Below are positions 1 to 5,599 of a stretch of 7,381 nucleotides of DNA, piece by piece (within the stretch, counting starts at the first letter, position 1; each line of letters opens with the position of its first letter). The translations under genes were made by a program, and so were the position numbers. The notes below the pieces were generated by a model, which had not been told where the DNA came from, ran no database searches, and worked only from the letters and a program-made list of their open reading frames with translations. Source of the stretch: Clostridia bacterium (GTDB lineage Bacteria > Bacillota > Clostridia > UMGS1883); the NCBI GenBank assembly GCA_900768005.1, contig CAAGBE010000077.1:1-7381 (forward strand), written 5' to 3'.

Positions 1-59
1 GTTGTGATTCCGCAATAGAGGGAATTATCACTGCAACGCATCAGATAAACATAATACAT
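1..59 (-). CDS. GIY-YIG nuclease-superfamily protein (UPF0213/YazA-like), N-terminus only, runs off left edge
   Basis: Reading leftward from the ATG at 59-57 the frame stays open to base 1 and gives 19 residues, MYYVYLMRCSDNSLYCGIT. This matches the start of small single-domain GIY-YIG proteins of the UPF0213/YazA type. In these the first beta strand carries the YVY (GIY-equivalent) tripeptide, and about ten residues later comes Y-x-G (here YCG, the YIG equivalent). Family members are usually about 80-100 residues; the superfamily includes nucleases, but the job of this branch is poorly defined. A second in-frame ATG at 65-63 would add Met-Asn. I prefer 59 because a GGTGA lies six bases before it and family members begin M-x-Y-V-Y. 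A sigma-A-like promoter lies just upstream at 77-106. The arginine and glutamate expected later in the domain are outside the window, so activity cannot be judged. Confidence 0.72.
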   Translation of the reverse strand, partial: MYYVYLMRCSDNSLYCGIT

Positions 60-76
60 ATTCATTCACCGCAGTT

Positions 77-106
77 ATTTTATCACAACCAATAATTTTT
101 TGTCAA
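77..106 (-). promoter_or_regulatory. Sigma-A-type promoter for the leftward GIY-YIG gene
   Basis: On the minus strand a perfect -35 box TTGACA (106-101) is followed after 18 bases by TAAAAT (82-77, five of six to TATAAT). A TGA sits directly before it, giving an extended -10 TGN. The start of transcription would fall near base 70, only about 5-11 bases before the candidate ATGs, so the leader would be very short and the GGTGA would lie at the extreme 5' end of the mRNA. The boxes are seen directly; promoter activity is inferred. Confidence 0.65.
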
Positions 107-235
107 TCCTCGGCCCCTTTCGGCAAAGTAAGATGGCTCAAAAGTAGTGCAGAATTCACGAACTGAACCCCGAAGGGGCTTGCCCGAAGCTGTATGTGAT
201 ACAGCGAGAGGTAAAGTTCGTGGATAGCAAAACGC
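107..235. other. Non-coding intergenic stretch rich in inverted repeats; possible structured RNA or intergenic repeat element
   Basis: No believable gene lies here, but the pairing potential is high. An 11-bp arm pair (154-164 with 215-225, one G.U) encloses two perfect short hairpins: CCCC-GAA-GGGG at 168-178 and GCTGTAT-GTG-ATACAGC at 189-205. This gives a closed multibranch shape. The GCCCCTTTCGG at 113-123 can also pair with CCGAAGGGGC at 170-179 with one bulged base, competing with the first small hairpin. The strong hairpin at 240-270 follows. It could be a structured RNA or a dispersed intergenic repeat. I do not recognise a named family, and the strand is undecided because no convincing promoter reading into it was found. 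Confidence 0.4.
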
Positions 236-239
236 ATAT

Positions 240-270
240 AAAAAAGGAGTCCTCGCAGGACTCCTTTCCT
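240..270 (-). terminator. Intrinsic terminator downstream of sleB
   Basis: AAAGGAGTCCT (243-253) and AGGACTCCTTT (257-267) form a perfect 11-bp stem with a CGC loop. On the minus strand the GC-rich stem is followed by six Ts and then ATAT, the classic intrinsic terminator pattern. It lies about 100 bases past the sleB stop with no gene between, so it most likely ends the sleB transcript. On the plus strand the tail is only TTTCC, so rightward activity would be weaker. Confidence 0.82.
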
Positions 271-368
271 AAAACATTCAAACATCCAATGTGAATAAAC
301 TAAATAAAAGCATCTACATATACAAATATTTCGCGTTTTGCGGTCGGTGCTGCTTTTCAGACATCGCT

Positions 369-1031
369 TTAATTGCAGAATACGTGTTCACCTATGGTAC
401 ATATTACTTCTCTTGTACGAATCCACTGGTTTGTGGCAGTTCTCGGATTATAATAATAAATTGCCCCGCCTGTCGGGTCCCATCCGTTAAGTGCATCACG
501 GGCTGCACGGCGGCTGCTTGCATACATTGAGGCATTAATCTGTCCGTCATCAACGGCAGTAAATGCACCTTTCTGATAGACTACACCTGCAATACTGTTT
601 GGGAAAGAAGGGTGGTCTACACGGTTAAGAACAACAGCCCCTACCGCAACCTGTCCCTCGTAAGGCTCCCCTCTTGCCTCACCGTTAATTACTCTTGCAA
701 GAAGCTCAATATTTGCCTCGTTAGGGGATGAAGTCTGTCCTGAAGATGAAGTTGAAGATGAAATCCCCATTGCATTAAGGGTTTTTGTCCCTGCAATACC
801 GTCAACAGTAAGTCCGTTCTTTTTCTGGAAACTTCGGACCGCACTCTCCGTCTGCCATCCGTAAACACCGTCTACACTTCCCGAGTAATAGCCCCAGTTT
901 TTAAGCTTTGTCTGAATTTTTTTGACCTCTTCTCCTCTGGAGCCGGGCTTTGATACCGCAAAAGTATTTATGCACACAGTTAACAGAAGAAGAAAAGTCA
1001 CAGCAACTGTAAAAGTTCGTTTTTTGAGCAT
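369..1031 (-). CDS. sleB: Spore cortex-lytic enzyme SleB-type (PG-binding domain + Hydrolase_2)
   Basis: A 220-residue secreted cell-wall hydrolase. Residues 1-25 are a signal peptide (KK-R, hydrophobic run, likely cut after TFA). Residues about 28-90 are a PG_binding_1 domain with the usual GSRGEEVKKIQ start and DGVYG...GLTVDGIAGTKT repeats. A serine-rich linker (91-102) leads into a Hydrolase_2 (SleB/CwlJ) domain, about 107-220. That domain has the NGEARGEPYEGQVAVGAVVLN signature, whose first Glu (E118) is the expected catalytic acid of this lytic transglycosylase family. Known members digest the muramic-lactam-containing spore cortex during germination. The ATG at 1031 is chosen over an upstream in-frame ATG at 1094 because AGGAGG (1038-1043) precedes it and the signal peptide starts there. 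The usual partner ypeB is not adjacent: the gene is followed by a terminator. A possible sigma-G promoter lies upstream. A vegetative hydrolase of the same architecture is the main alternative. Confidence 0.9.
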   Translation of the reverse strand: MLKKRTFTVAVTFLLLLTVCINTFAVSKPGSRGEEVKKIQTKLKNWGYYSGSVDGVYGWQTESAVRSFQKKNGLTVDGIAGTKTLNAMGISSSTSSSGQTSSPNEANIELLARVINGEARGEPYEGQVAVGAVVLNRVDHPSFPNSIAGVVYQKGAFTAVDDGQINASMYASSRRAARDALNGWDPTGGAIYYYNPRTATNQWIRTREVICTIGEHVFCN

Positions 1032-1053
1032 ATTGAACCTCCTTTTGTGTTTA

Positions 1054-1083
1054 TATTCTTTACATAAAAGGAAAATTCTATAC
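1054..1083 (-). promoter_or_regulatory. Possible sigma-G (forespore) promoter of sleB
   Basis: On the minus strand GTATA (1083-1079) fits the sigma-G -35 consensus GHATR. Exactly 18 bases later AAGAATA (1060-1054) fits five of seven positions of CATWHTA. Transcription would start near 1047, leaving a short leader that still contains the AAAGGAGG ribosome binding site. Forespore expression is what is known for sleB in Bacillus. No better sigma-A pair was found on this strand. The match is partial, so this is a hypothesis. Confidence 0.4.
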
Positions 1084-1110
1084 AATTTATCCATTAAAAT
1101 TAAAAAATGG

Positions 1111-1139
1111 TAGACAACTATTTGGTTGTGTGGTATTAT
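1111..1139 (+). promoter_or_regulatory. Sigma-A promoter for the small membrane gene and valS
   Basis: TAGACA (1111-1116, five of six to TTGACA) and TATTAT (1134-1139, five of six to TATAAT) are separated by the optimal 17 bases. Transcription would start near 1146, about 29 bases before the ATG at 1175. Three further exact TATAAT hexamers follow (1142, 1150 and 1159), but none has a good -35 at the right distance. Confidence 0.6.
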
Positions 1140-1164
1140 TATATAATGATATAATGCATATAAT

Positions 1165-1171
1165 AGGTGAT
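1165..1171 (+). promoter_or_regulatory. Ribosome binding site deciding the start of the small membrane protein
   Basis: AGGTGAT matches the 3' end of the Shine-Dalgarno consensus AGGAGGTGAT exactly and lies just before the ATG at 1175. It favours this start over in-frame GTG 1130 and ATG 1154, neither of which has a comparable site. Confidence 0.65.
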
Positions 1172-1174
1172 TTT

Positions 1175-1345
1175 ATGAGTATCAGGGGAATTATATTTTT
1201 AGCACTTGCCATTTTGGGAGCAATCCTTAACTATACGGCACGCCCTGTTGGGAATAAGCTTAATATTCCCGAGCTCAGATTAAAGGTCATTGCACTTGTT
1301 ATTGTAGTTATATCAATTTCGCTTTTATTTATCTTTGGAAAATAA
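1175..1345 (+). CDS. Small two-helix membrane protein of unknown function, upstream of valS
   Basis: A 56-residue protein I do not recognise. It has two predicted membrane helices, about residues 5-20 (IIFLALAILGAILNY) and 37-54 (VIALVIVVISISLLFIFG). They are joined by a polar loop with basic residues and two prolines (TARPVGNKLNIPELRLK), so it looks like an integral membrane hairpin. There are no cysteines or catalytic-looking residues. The start is set by the AGGTGAT at 1165-1171; an extension to GTG 1130 would begin within the promoter's -10 region. Its stop is 18 bases before the valS start codon and both lie behind the same promoter, so it should be co-transcribed with valS. The hydrophobic pattern, good ribosome binding site and tight spacing argue that it is a real gene rather than a leader peptide; it has no run of valine codons suggesting attenuation. 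Confidence 0.7.
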   Translation: MSIRGIIFLALAILGAILNYTARPVGNKLNIPELRLKVIALVIVVISISLLFIFGK

Positions 1346-1347
1346 TG

Positions 1348-1353
1348 AAAGGA
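1348..1353 (+). promoter_or_regulatory. Ribosome binding site for the TTG start of valS
   Basis: AAAGGA lies ten bases before TTG 1364. The upstream valS frame meets a TGA at 1346-1348 with no ATG or GTG between, so TTG is the only start that gives the normal ValRS N-terminus. Confidence 0.65.
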
Positions 1354-1363
1354 TGGATATATA

Positions 1364-3985
1364 TTGAAGAACTTAGAAAAAACCTATAATCCGTCAGAAA
1401 TCGAGGACAAGCTCTATAAAAAATGGATTGACGGCGGATATTTCCATGCTGAGCCTGACAGCAAGAAGGAGCCTTACACAATTGTAATTCCTCCTCCCAA
1501 CGTAACGGGTCAGCTCCATATGGGACATGCTCTTGACGAAACCTTGCAGGACGTTTTAATCCGTTACAAGAGAATGCAGGGCTACTCTGCTCTCTGGGTT
1601 CCGGGTACTGACCACGCAGGTATTGCAACACAGATTAAGGTTGAGGAAGCTCTCCGTGTAAATGAAGGTCTTACCCGTTATGACCTTGGACGTGAGAAGT
1701 TCCTTGAAAGAGTATGGGACTGGAAGAATAAGTTCGGTGACCGTATCATCAATCAGCTCAAGAAACTCGGTTGCTCCTGCGACTGGGAAAGAGAGCGTTT
1801 CACAATGGATGAGGGTTGCTCCAAGGCAGTAAGAGAGGTTTTCGTAAACCTTTACGAAAAGGGACTTATCTACAAGGGCAACAAAATCATCAACTGGTGT
1901 CCCAGCTGTGCAACTGCACTTTCCGATGCGGAGGTTGAGTATACAGAACAGCCCGGACATTTCTGGCATATCCGCTATAAGATGAGTGACTCCGACCGCT
2001 ATATCGAGATTGCTACAACACGTCCCGAAACACTTCTTGGCGATACAGCTATCGCTGTTAACCCCGAGGACGAAAGATATACAGAACTTATCGGCAAGAC
2101 ATGTATTCTTCCCCTTGTTGGAAGAGAAATCCCGATTGTTGCAGACGAATATGTTGAAAAGGATTTCGGAACAGGTGCGGTTAAGATTACACCTGCTCAC
2201 GACCCCAACGACTTTGAGGTTGGTCTTCGTCACAACCTTCCCATCATCAACGTGATGAACAACGATGCTTCCATCAATGCTCAGGGCGGAAAGTACGAGG
2301 GTATGGACCGTTATGAAGCTCGCAAGCAGATTGTTAAAGACCTTGAAGAGTGCGGCGCACTTATAAAGGTTGAGGATTATACACATAATGTTGGTACTTG
2401 TTACCGTTGTTCCACAACTGTTGAGCCTCTTACAAGCGACCAGTGGTTTGTTAAGATGAAGCCTCTTGCAGAAGAAGCTCTCCGTGTAGTTCGCGACGGC
2501 GAGGTTGAGTTTGTTCCCGAGCGTTTCACCAAGACATACACAAACTGGATGGAAAACGTACACGACTGGTGTATTTCCCGTCAGCTCTGGTGGGGACACA
2601 GAATCCCTGCATTCTACTGTGACGCCTGCGGCGAAATGGTAGTAAGCAAAACTGACCTTGATACCTGTCCTAAGTGCGACGCAGCTATGCGTCAGGAAGA
2701 GGACGTTCTTGATACATGGTTCTCCTCCGCACTCTGGCCTTTCTCAACACTTGGCTGGCCCGACGATACTCCCGAGCTTAGCTATTACTATCCCACAAGT
2801 ACACTTGTTACGGGATATGACATCATCTTCTTCTGGGTTGCGAGAATGATTTTCAGCGGATGTGAGCATATGAAAAAGCCTCCGTTCCGTCACGTATTCA
2901 TTCACGGTATTGTCCGTGACAGTCAGGGAAGAAAGATGAGTAAATCACTCGGCAACGGTATTGACCCCCTTGAGGTTATTGATAAATACGGTGCAGACGC
3001 ACTTCGTTTCACTCTTGCAACAGGTAACGCACCCGGTAACGATATGCGTTTCTATTGGGAAAGAGTTGAGTCAAGCCGTAACTTTGCAAATAAAATCTGG
3101 AATGCAGCGAGATTCGTTCTTATGAATCTTGAGGTCCTGGAATGTACTCTCCCCAAAGCACCCCAGACCGAGGATAAGTGGATTATCTCCCGTTACAACA
3201 GCGTTGTTAAGTCCGTTACCGAAAACCTCGACAAGTTCGAGCTTGGCGTGGCACTCGGCAACCTCTATGACTTTATCTGGGATGAGTTCTGTGATTGGTA
3301 TATCGAACTTGTAAAACCCCGTCTTTACGGCGAGAATACAGAAAGCAAGCTTGATGCACAGAGAACTCTCTGCTATGTATTAAGCGGTATATTGAAGCTT
3401 CTTCATCCCTTTATGCCCTTTATTACAGAAGAAATCTTCTGCGCACTTCCCACTGGCGAGGAAACAATAATGACATCACAATGGCCTCTTTACACAGATT
3501 CTCTTTCTTTCCCCGAGGAAGAAAAGAAGATGGCTGTTATCTGTGATGCAATCAAGAGCGTCCGTAACATAAGAACAGAAATGAATGTTCCCCCGTCAAG
3601 AAGAGCAAGTATGATTATCGTGACAGATAATAAGGAGCTTTTTGAAAGCGGTATAGCATTCTACGAAAAGCTTGCAGGTGCTAAGGATGTTGTGGTTACC
3701 GATACAGAAGCAGGTGTTCCCGACGGAGCAGTAAGCGTAATCGTTGAGGGTGCGAAGATATTTATGCCCATGGACGAGCTTATTGACACAGAAAAGGAAA
3801 AGGAACGTCTTACTAAAGAAAAAGAGCGTCTCGAAGCTGAAATCGACAGAGTTGAAAAGAAGCTTTCCAATCAGGGCTTTGTAGCGAAAGCTCCCGCGAA
3901 GCTCATTGAGGAAGAAAAGGCAAAGGGCGTAAAATATAAGGAAATGTATGATAAAGTACTTGAGGCTCTTTCAAAACTGAACTAA
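1364..3985 (+). CDS. valS: Valyl-tRNA synthetase (ValRS)
   Basis: An 873-residue class I aminoacyl-tRNA synthetase, close to the usual 880 of Firmicute ValRS. It charges tRNA-Val with valine in the cytoplasm. The N-terminus (KTYNPSEIEDKLYKKW) is typical. The HIGH motif is HMGH at 52-55 (PPPNVTGQLHMGHAL). The CP1 editing domain, which removes mischarged threonine, shows TTRPETLLGD from 218 and HDPNDFEVG from 279. The KMSKS loop is exact at 524-528. Cysteine pairs such as C419/C422 and C435/C438 look like a zinc knuckle. The anticodon-binding domain spans about 600-730, and residues from about 809 form the charged tRNA-binding coiled-coil arm that marks ValRS against IleRS and LeuRS. Translation starts at TTG. 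No T-box leader is present: the gene sits 18 bases after the small membrane gene behind a plain promoter. Complete, with no missing key residue seen. Confidence 0.98.
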   Translation: MKNLEKTYNPSEIEDKLYKKWIDGGYFHAEPDSKKEPYTIVIPPPNVTGQLHMGHALDETLQDVLIRYKRMQGYSALWVPGTDHAGIATQIKVEEALRVNEGLTRYDLGREKFLERVWDWKNKFGDRIINQLKKLGCSCDWERERFTMDEGCSKAVREVFVNLYEKGLIYKGNKIINWCPSCATALSDAEVEYTEQPGHFWHIRYKMSDSDRYIEIATTRPETLLGDTAIAVNPEDERYTELIGKTCILPLVGREIPIVADEYVEKDFGTGAVKITPAHDPNDFEVGLRHNLPIINVMNNDASINAQGGKYEGMDRYEARKQIVKDLEECGALIKVEDYTHNVGTCYRCSTTVEPLTSDQWFVKMKPLAEEALRVVRDGEVEFVPERFTKTYTNWMENVHDWCISRQLWWGHRIPAFYCDACGEMVVSKTDLDTCPKCDAAMRQEEDVLDTWFSSALWPFSTLGWPDDTPELSYYYPTSTLVTGYDIIFFWVARMIFSGCEHMKKPPFRHVFIHGIVRDSQGRKMSKSLGNGIDPLEVIDKYGADALRFTLATGNAPGNDMRFYWERVESSRNFANKIWNAARFVLMNLEVLECTLPKAPQTEDKWIISRYNSVVKSVTENLDKFELGVALGNLYDFIWDEFCDWYIELVKPRLYGENTESKLDAQRTLCYVLSGILKLLHPFMPFITEEIFCALPTGEETIMTSQWPLYTDSLSFPEEEKKMAVICDAIKSVRNIRTEMNVPPSRRASMIIVTDNKELFESGIAFYEKLAGAKDVVVTDTEAGVPDGAVSVIVEGAKIFMPMDELIDTEKEKERLTKEKERLEAEIDRVEKKLSNQGFVAKAPAKLIEEEKAKGVKYKEMYDKVLEALSKLN

Positions 3986-3990
3986 CACTT

Positions 3991-4025
3991 ACAGAGGATG
4001 CAGGAAATTCTGCATCCTCTGTTTA
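3991..4025 (+). terminator. Hairpin after valS, probable weak or partial terminator
   Basis: ACAGAGGATGCAG (3991-4003) pairs perfectly over 13 bp with CTGCATCCTCTGT (4010-4022) across a GAAATT loop, five bases after the valS stop. The stem is strong, but only three Ts follow before AAAAG. It may therefore be a leaky terminator, letting some transcripts continue into the amidohydrolase, or a 3'-end mRNA stabiliser. No separate promoter for the next gene is evident in the gap. Confidence 0.6.
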
Positions 4026-4041
4026 AAAGAAGGTATTATTT

Positions 4042-4863
4042 ATGTTAATTGATTTTCACACACATTTATTTCCCGACAAGATTGCCGCCCGCGCATTAGA
4101 AGTGCTGAAGCAGGGAATCATAAACATTCACGGCGAACTTCTTATTGAGCCGCAGACCGACGGAACTCTTGCGGGACTTATAAAGAGTATGGACGAGTGC
4201 GGGGTTGCAATGAGCATTGTTATGCCTATTGCAACCTCTCCTACTCAATACGACAGCATAAACCGTTTTGCAAAGGAAATCACCGACAACAAGAGAATCA
4301 TTTCTTTCGGAAGTATTCATCCCCGTCAGGAAAATTGGGAGGAAGCGCTTGAAAGAATTTCTGCAGAGGGACTCAGGGGAATAAAAATGCATCCTGAATT
4401 TCAGACGTTTTTTATTGATGAGCCTATTGTAGAAAAAATAGTAAAAAAATGTGAAGAGCTGGGCTTGTGGGTGCTGTTTCACGCAGGGGAGGACAGTGGA
4501 TATAAAGCCCCCTTTCACTCTACCCCAGAAAGGCTCAGGAAACTTCTTGACAAAACAGGTTGTAAAAATATTATTGCTGCACATTTTGGCGGTTTTTCCA
4601 TGTGGGACGATGTGGATAGATATTTAATCGGAACAGATGTCTATTTAGATACCTCCATGACCTGCGGATTTTTGGACAAAGAAAAATACAAGGATATGAT
4701 TTTACGCCACGGTGCGGACAAAGTCCTCTTCGGAAGCGATAACCCCTGGCAAAGCCCAAAAGATTCTTATAATTATTTAATGTCCCTCGGCTTATGCGAA
4801 GAAGATAGAGAACTAATAAAGCATAAAAATGCAGAAAGAATACTCCGCGAAGGGCCTAAATGA
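4042..4863 (+). CDS. Metal-dependent amidohydrolase (Amidohydro_2 / COG2159-like TIM barrel)
   Basis: A 273-residue protein of the amidohydrolase superfamily. The metal ligands expected on the barrel strands are visible. They are the N-terminal HxH (H6, H8 in DFHTHLFPD), a histidine in GIKMHPEFQ (H117), H147 in VLFHAGEDSG, H181 in IIAAHFGGF, and the closing aspartate D233 in LFGSDNPW. Family members are zinc- or manganese-dependent hydrolases or decarboxylases, mostly of small cyclic or aromatic compounds; the substrate here cannot be read from sequence. There is no signal peptide, so it should be cytoplasmic. The start is supported by AAGAAGG eight bases upstream. It lies 56 bases after valS with a hairpin between, so it may be partly co-transcribed, though nothing in ValRS function predicts a link. 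A TatD-like nuclease is less likely given the GSDNPW end and overall spacing. Confidence 0.85.
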   Translation: MLIDFHTHLFPDKIAARALEVLKQGIINIHGELLIEPQTDGTLAGLIKSMDECGVAMSIVMPIATSPTQYDSINRFAKEITDNKRIISFGSIHPRQENWEEALERISAEGLRGIKMHPEFQTFFIDEPIVEKIVKKCEELGLWVLFHAGEDSGYKAPFHSTPERLRKLLDKTGCKNIIAAHFGGFSMWDDVDRYLIGTDVYLDTSMTCGFLDKEKYKDMILRHGADKVLFGSDNPWQSPKDSYNYLMSLGLCEEDRELIKHKNAERILREGPK

Positions 4864-4883
4864 AAATCAGGAATATTATCCAC

Positions 4884-4935
4884 TTTAATTGAAGCGGTCG
4901 ATGCATTCATCGACCGCTTCAATTAAATTTCTTTT
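4884..4935. terminator. Shared terminator between convergent units, overlapping the mtnN stop codon
   Basis: Bases 4884-4903 and 4908-4927 are perfect inverted repeats: a 20-bp stem with a four-base CATT loop and a GC-rich core GAAGCGGTCGATG. On the plus strand it is followed by TTTCTTTTA, a good terminator for the amidohydrolase transcript. On the minus strand it can end the lysA-mtnN operon, but the tail there (GTGG after AATTAAA) is poor in T. The right arm contains the TAA stop of mtnN (4923-4925), so the two convergent genes share one compact element. Confidence 0.82.
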
Positions 4936-5597
4936 ATAGTTTTAATTATTACCTTAGCTGCCTTTTCTGCCGCTACTACTCTAAATCGTTCATAACTCAT
5001 TTCTTCTCCGTTTGCACCGTCGGAAATACTGCGAAGCACACAGAAAGGAATCTTATTCACGTAGCACACCTGTGCAATTGCCGCACCCTCCATTTCGCAG
5101 GCAACGGCATTGAATGTTTCGCTGATTTCTTTCTTTTTACTATTATCTGCAACAAAGCAGTCCCCTGATGCCACAATACCGCGGACACAATTACCCTCAA
5201 CATTAGCAGTGATTTTTTCTGCGAGGGTACTGTCACATTCAAACTCCACCACATTGATACCCGAAATCATACCCTTAGGGTCACCGAAATACGTTGTATC
5301 CATATCGTGCTGAACAAGAGCCGTTGCAACTACGGTATCAAGAATGTCCGTCTTATCCGTAAGACCGCCTGCAACACCCGTATTTATAACCGTGTCTGCA
5401 CCGAATTTCACTATCATTGTCTGTGCGCACATAGCGGCAAACACCTTGCCGATACCGCATACCGCTGTAACAACATCTTTTCCGTCAATAGTGCCCTTTG
5501 TATAGAGAGCACCGCTTACGGTAAACTCCTCTTTATTCTCCATTACGGCATTGATGTGTTCTATTTCAATGTCCATTGCACCGATAATACCTATCAT
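4923..5597 (-). CDS. mtnN: 5'-methylthioadenosine/S-adenosylhomocysteine nucleosidase
   Basis: A 224-residue cytoplasmic enzyme of the PNP/UDP phosphorylase superfamily. It splits adenine from methylthioadenosine and S-adenosylhomocysteine, in the latter case yielding the LuxS substrate S-ribosylhomocysteine. The N-terminus MIGIIGAMDIEIE matches the family, with E11 equivalent to Glu12 of the E. coli enzyme. NTGVAGG is the conserved glycine loop, CEMEGAAIAQVC carries the ribose-binding Glu (E170, Glu174 equivalent), and RSISDGA carries the general-acid Asp (D193, Asp197 equivalent). All catalytic residues are present and the length is normal. I choose ATG 5597. An in-frame GTG at 5603 would directly abut the GAGGT of the ribosome binding site, while GAGGTG (5608-5603) is well placed for 5597. 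It starts two bases after the luxS stop, and its ribosome binding site lies inside the last luxS codons, suggesting translational coupling. Last gene of the operon. Confidence 0.96.
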   Translation of the reverse strand: MIGIIGAMDIEIEHINAVMENKEEFTVSGALYTKGTIDGKDVVTAVCGIGKVFAAMCAQTMIVKFGADTVINTGVAGGLTDKTDILDTVVATALVQHDMDTTYFGDPKGMISGINVVEFECDSTLAEKITANVEGNCVRGIVASGDCFVADNSKKKEISETFNAVACEMEGAAIAQVCYVNKIPFCVLRSISDGANGEEMSYERFRVVAAEKAAKVIIKTIKEI

Positions 5598-5599
5598 TT

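Noticed and set aside
99..134. Plus-strand promoter reading into the structured element
   Set aside because: TTGTCA at 100-105 has no -10 at acceptable spacing; the nearest, TAAGAT, is 23 bases away.
103..285. 60-residue minus-strand open frame
   Set aside because: Runs through the terminator hairpin and the inverted repeats; no domain, no convincing ribosome binding site.
276..296. Small hairpin ATTC-AA-ACAT-CCA-ATGT-GAAT past sleB
   Set aside because: AT-only, short and bulged; not distinguishable from chance in AT-rich DNA.
291..530. 79-residue plus-strand open frame
   Set aside because: Overlaps the conserved C-terminus of sleB in antisense and resembles no family.
1032..1094. N-terminal extension of sleB to ATG 1094
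   Set aside because: It would place 21 charged residues before the signal peptide and skip the AGGAGG at 1038-1043; it also covers the likely promoter.
1032..1174. Sigma-A promoter for sleB on the minus strand
   Set aside because: Candidate boxes (TTGTCT, TTGTAT, TATAAA) never pair at 16-18 bp spacing with a good partner; the sigma-G reading fits better.
1556..2599. 347-residue open frame on the minus strand
   Set aside because: Lies entirely antisense to conserved ValRS motifs, has no ribosome binding site or recognisable domain; it is a shadow of valS codon usage.
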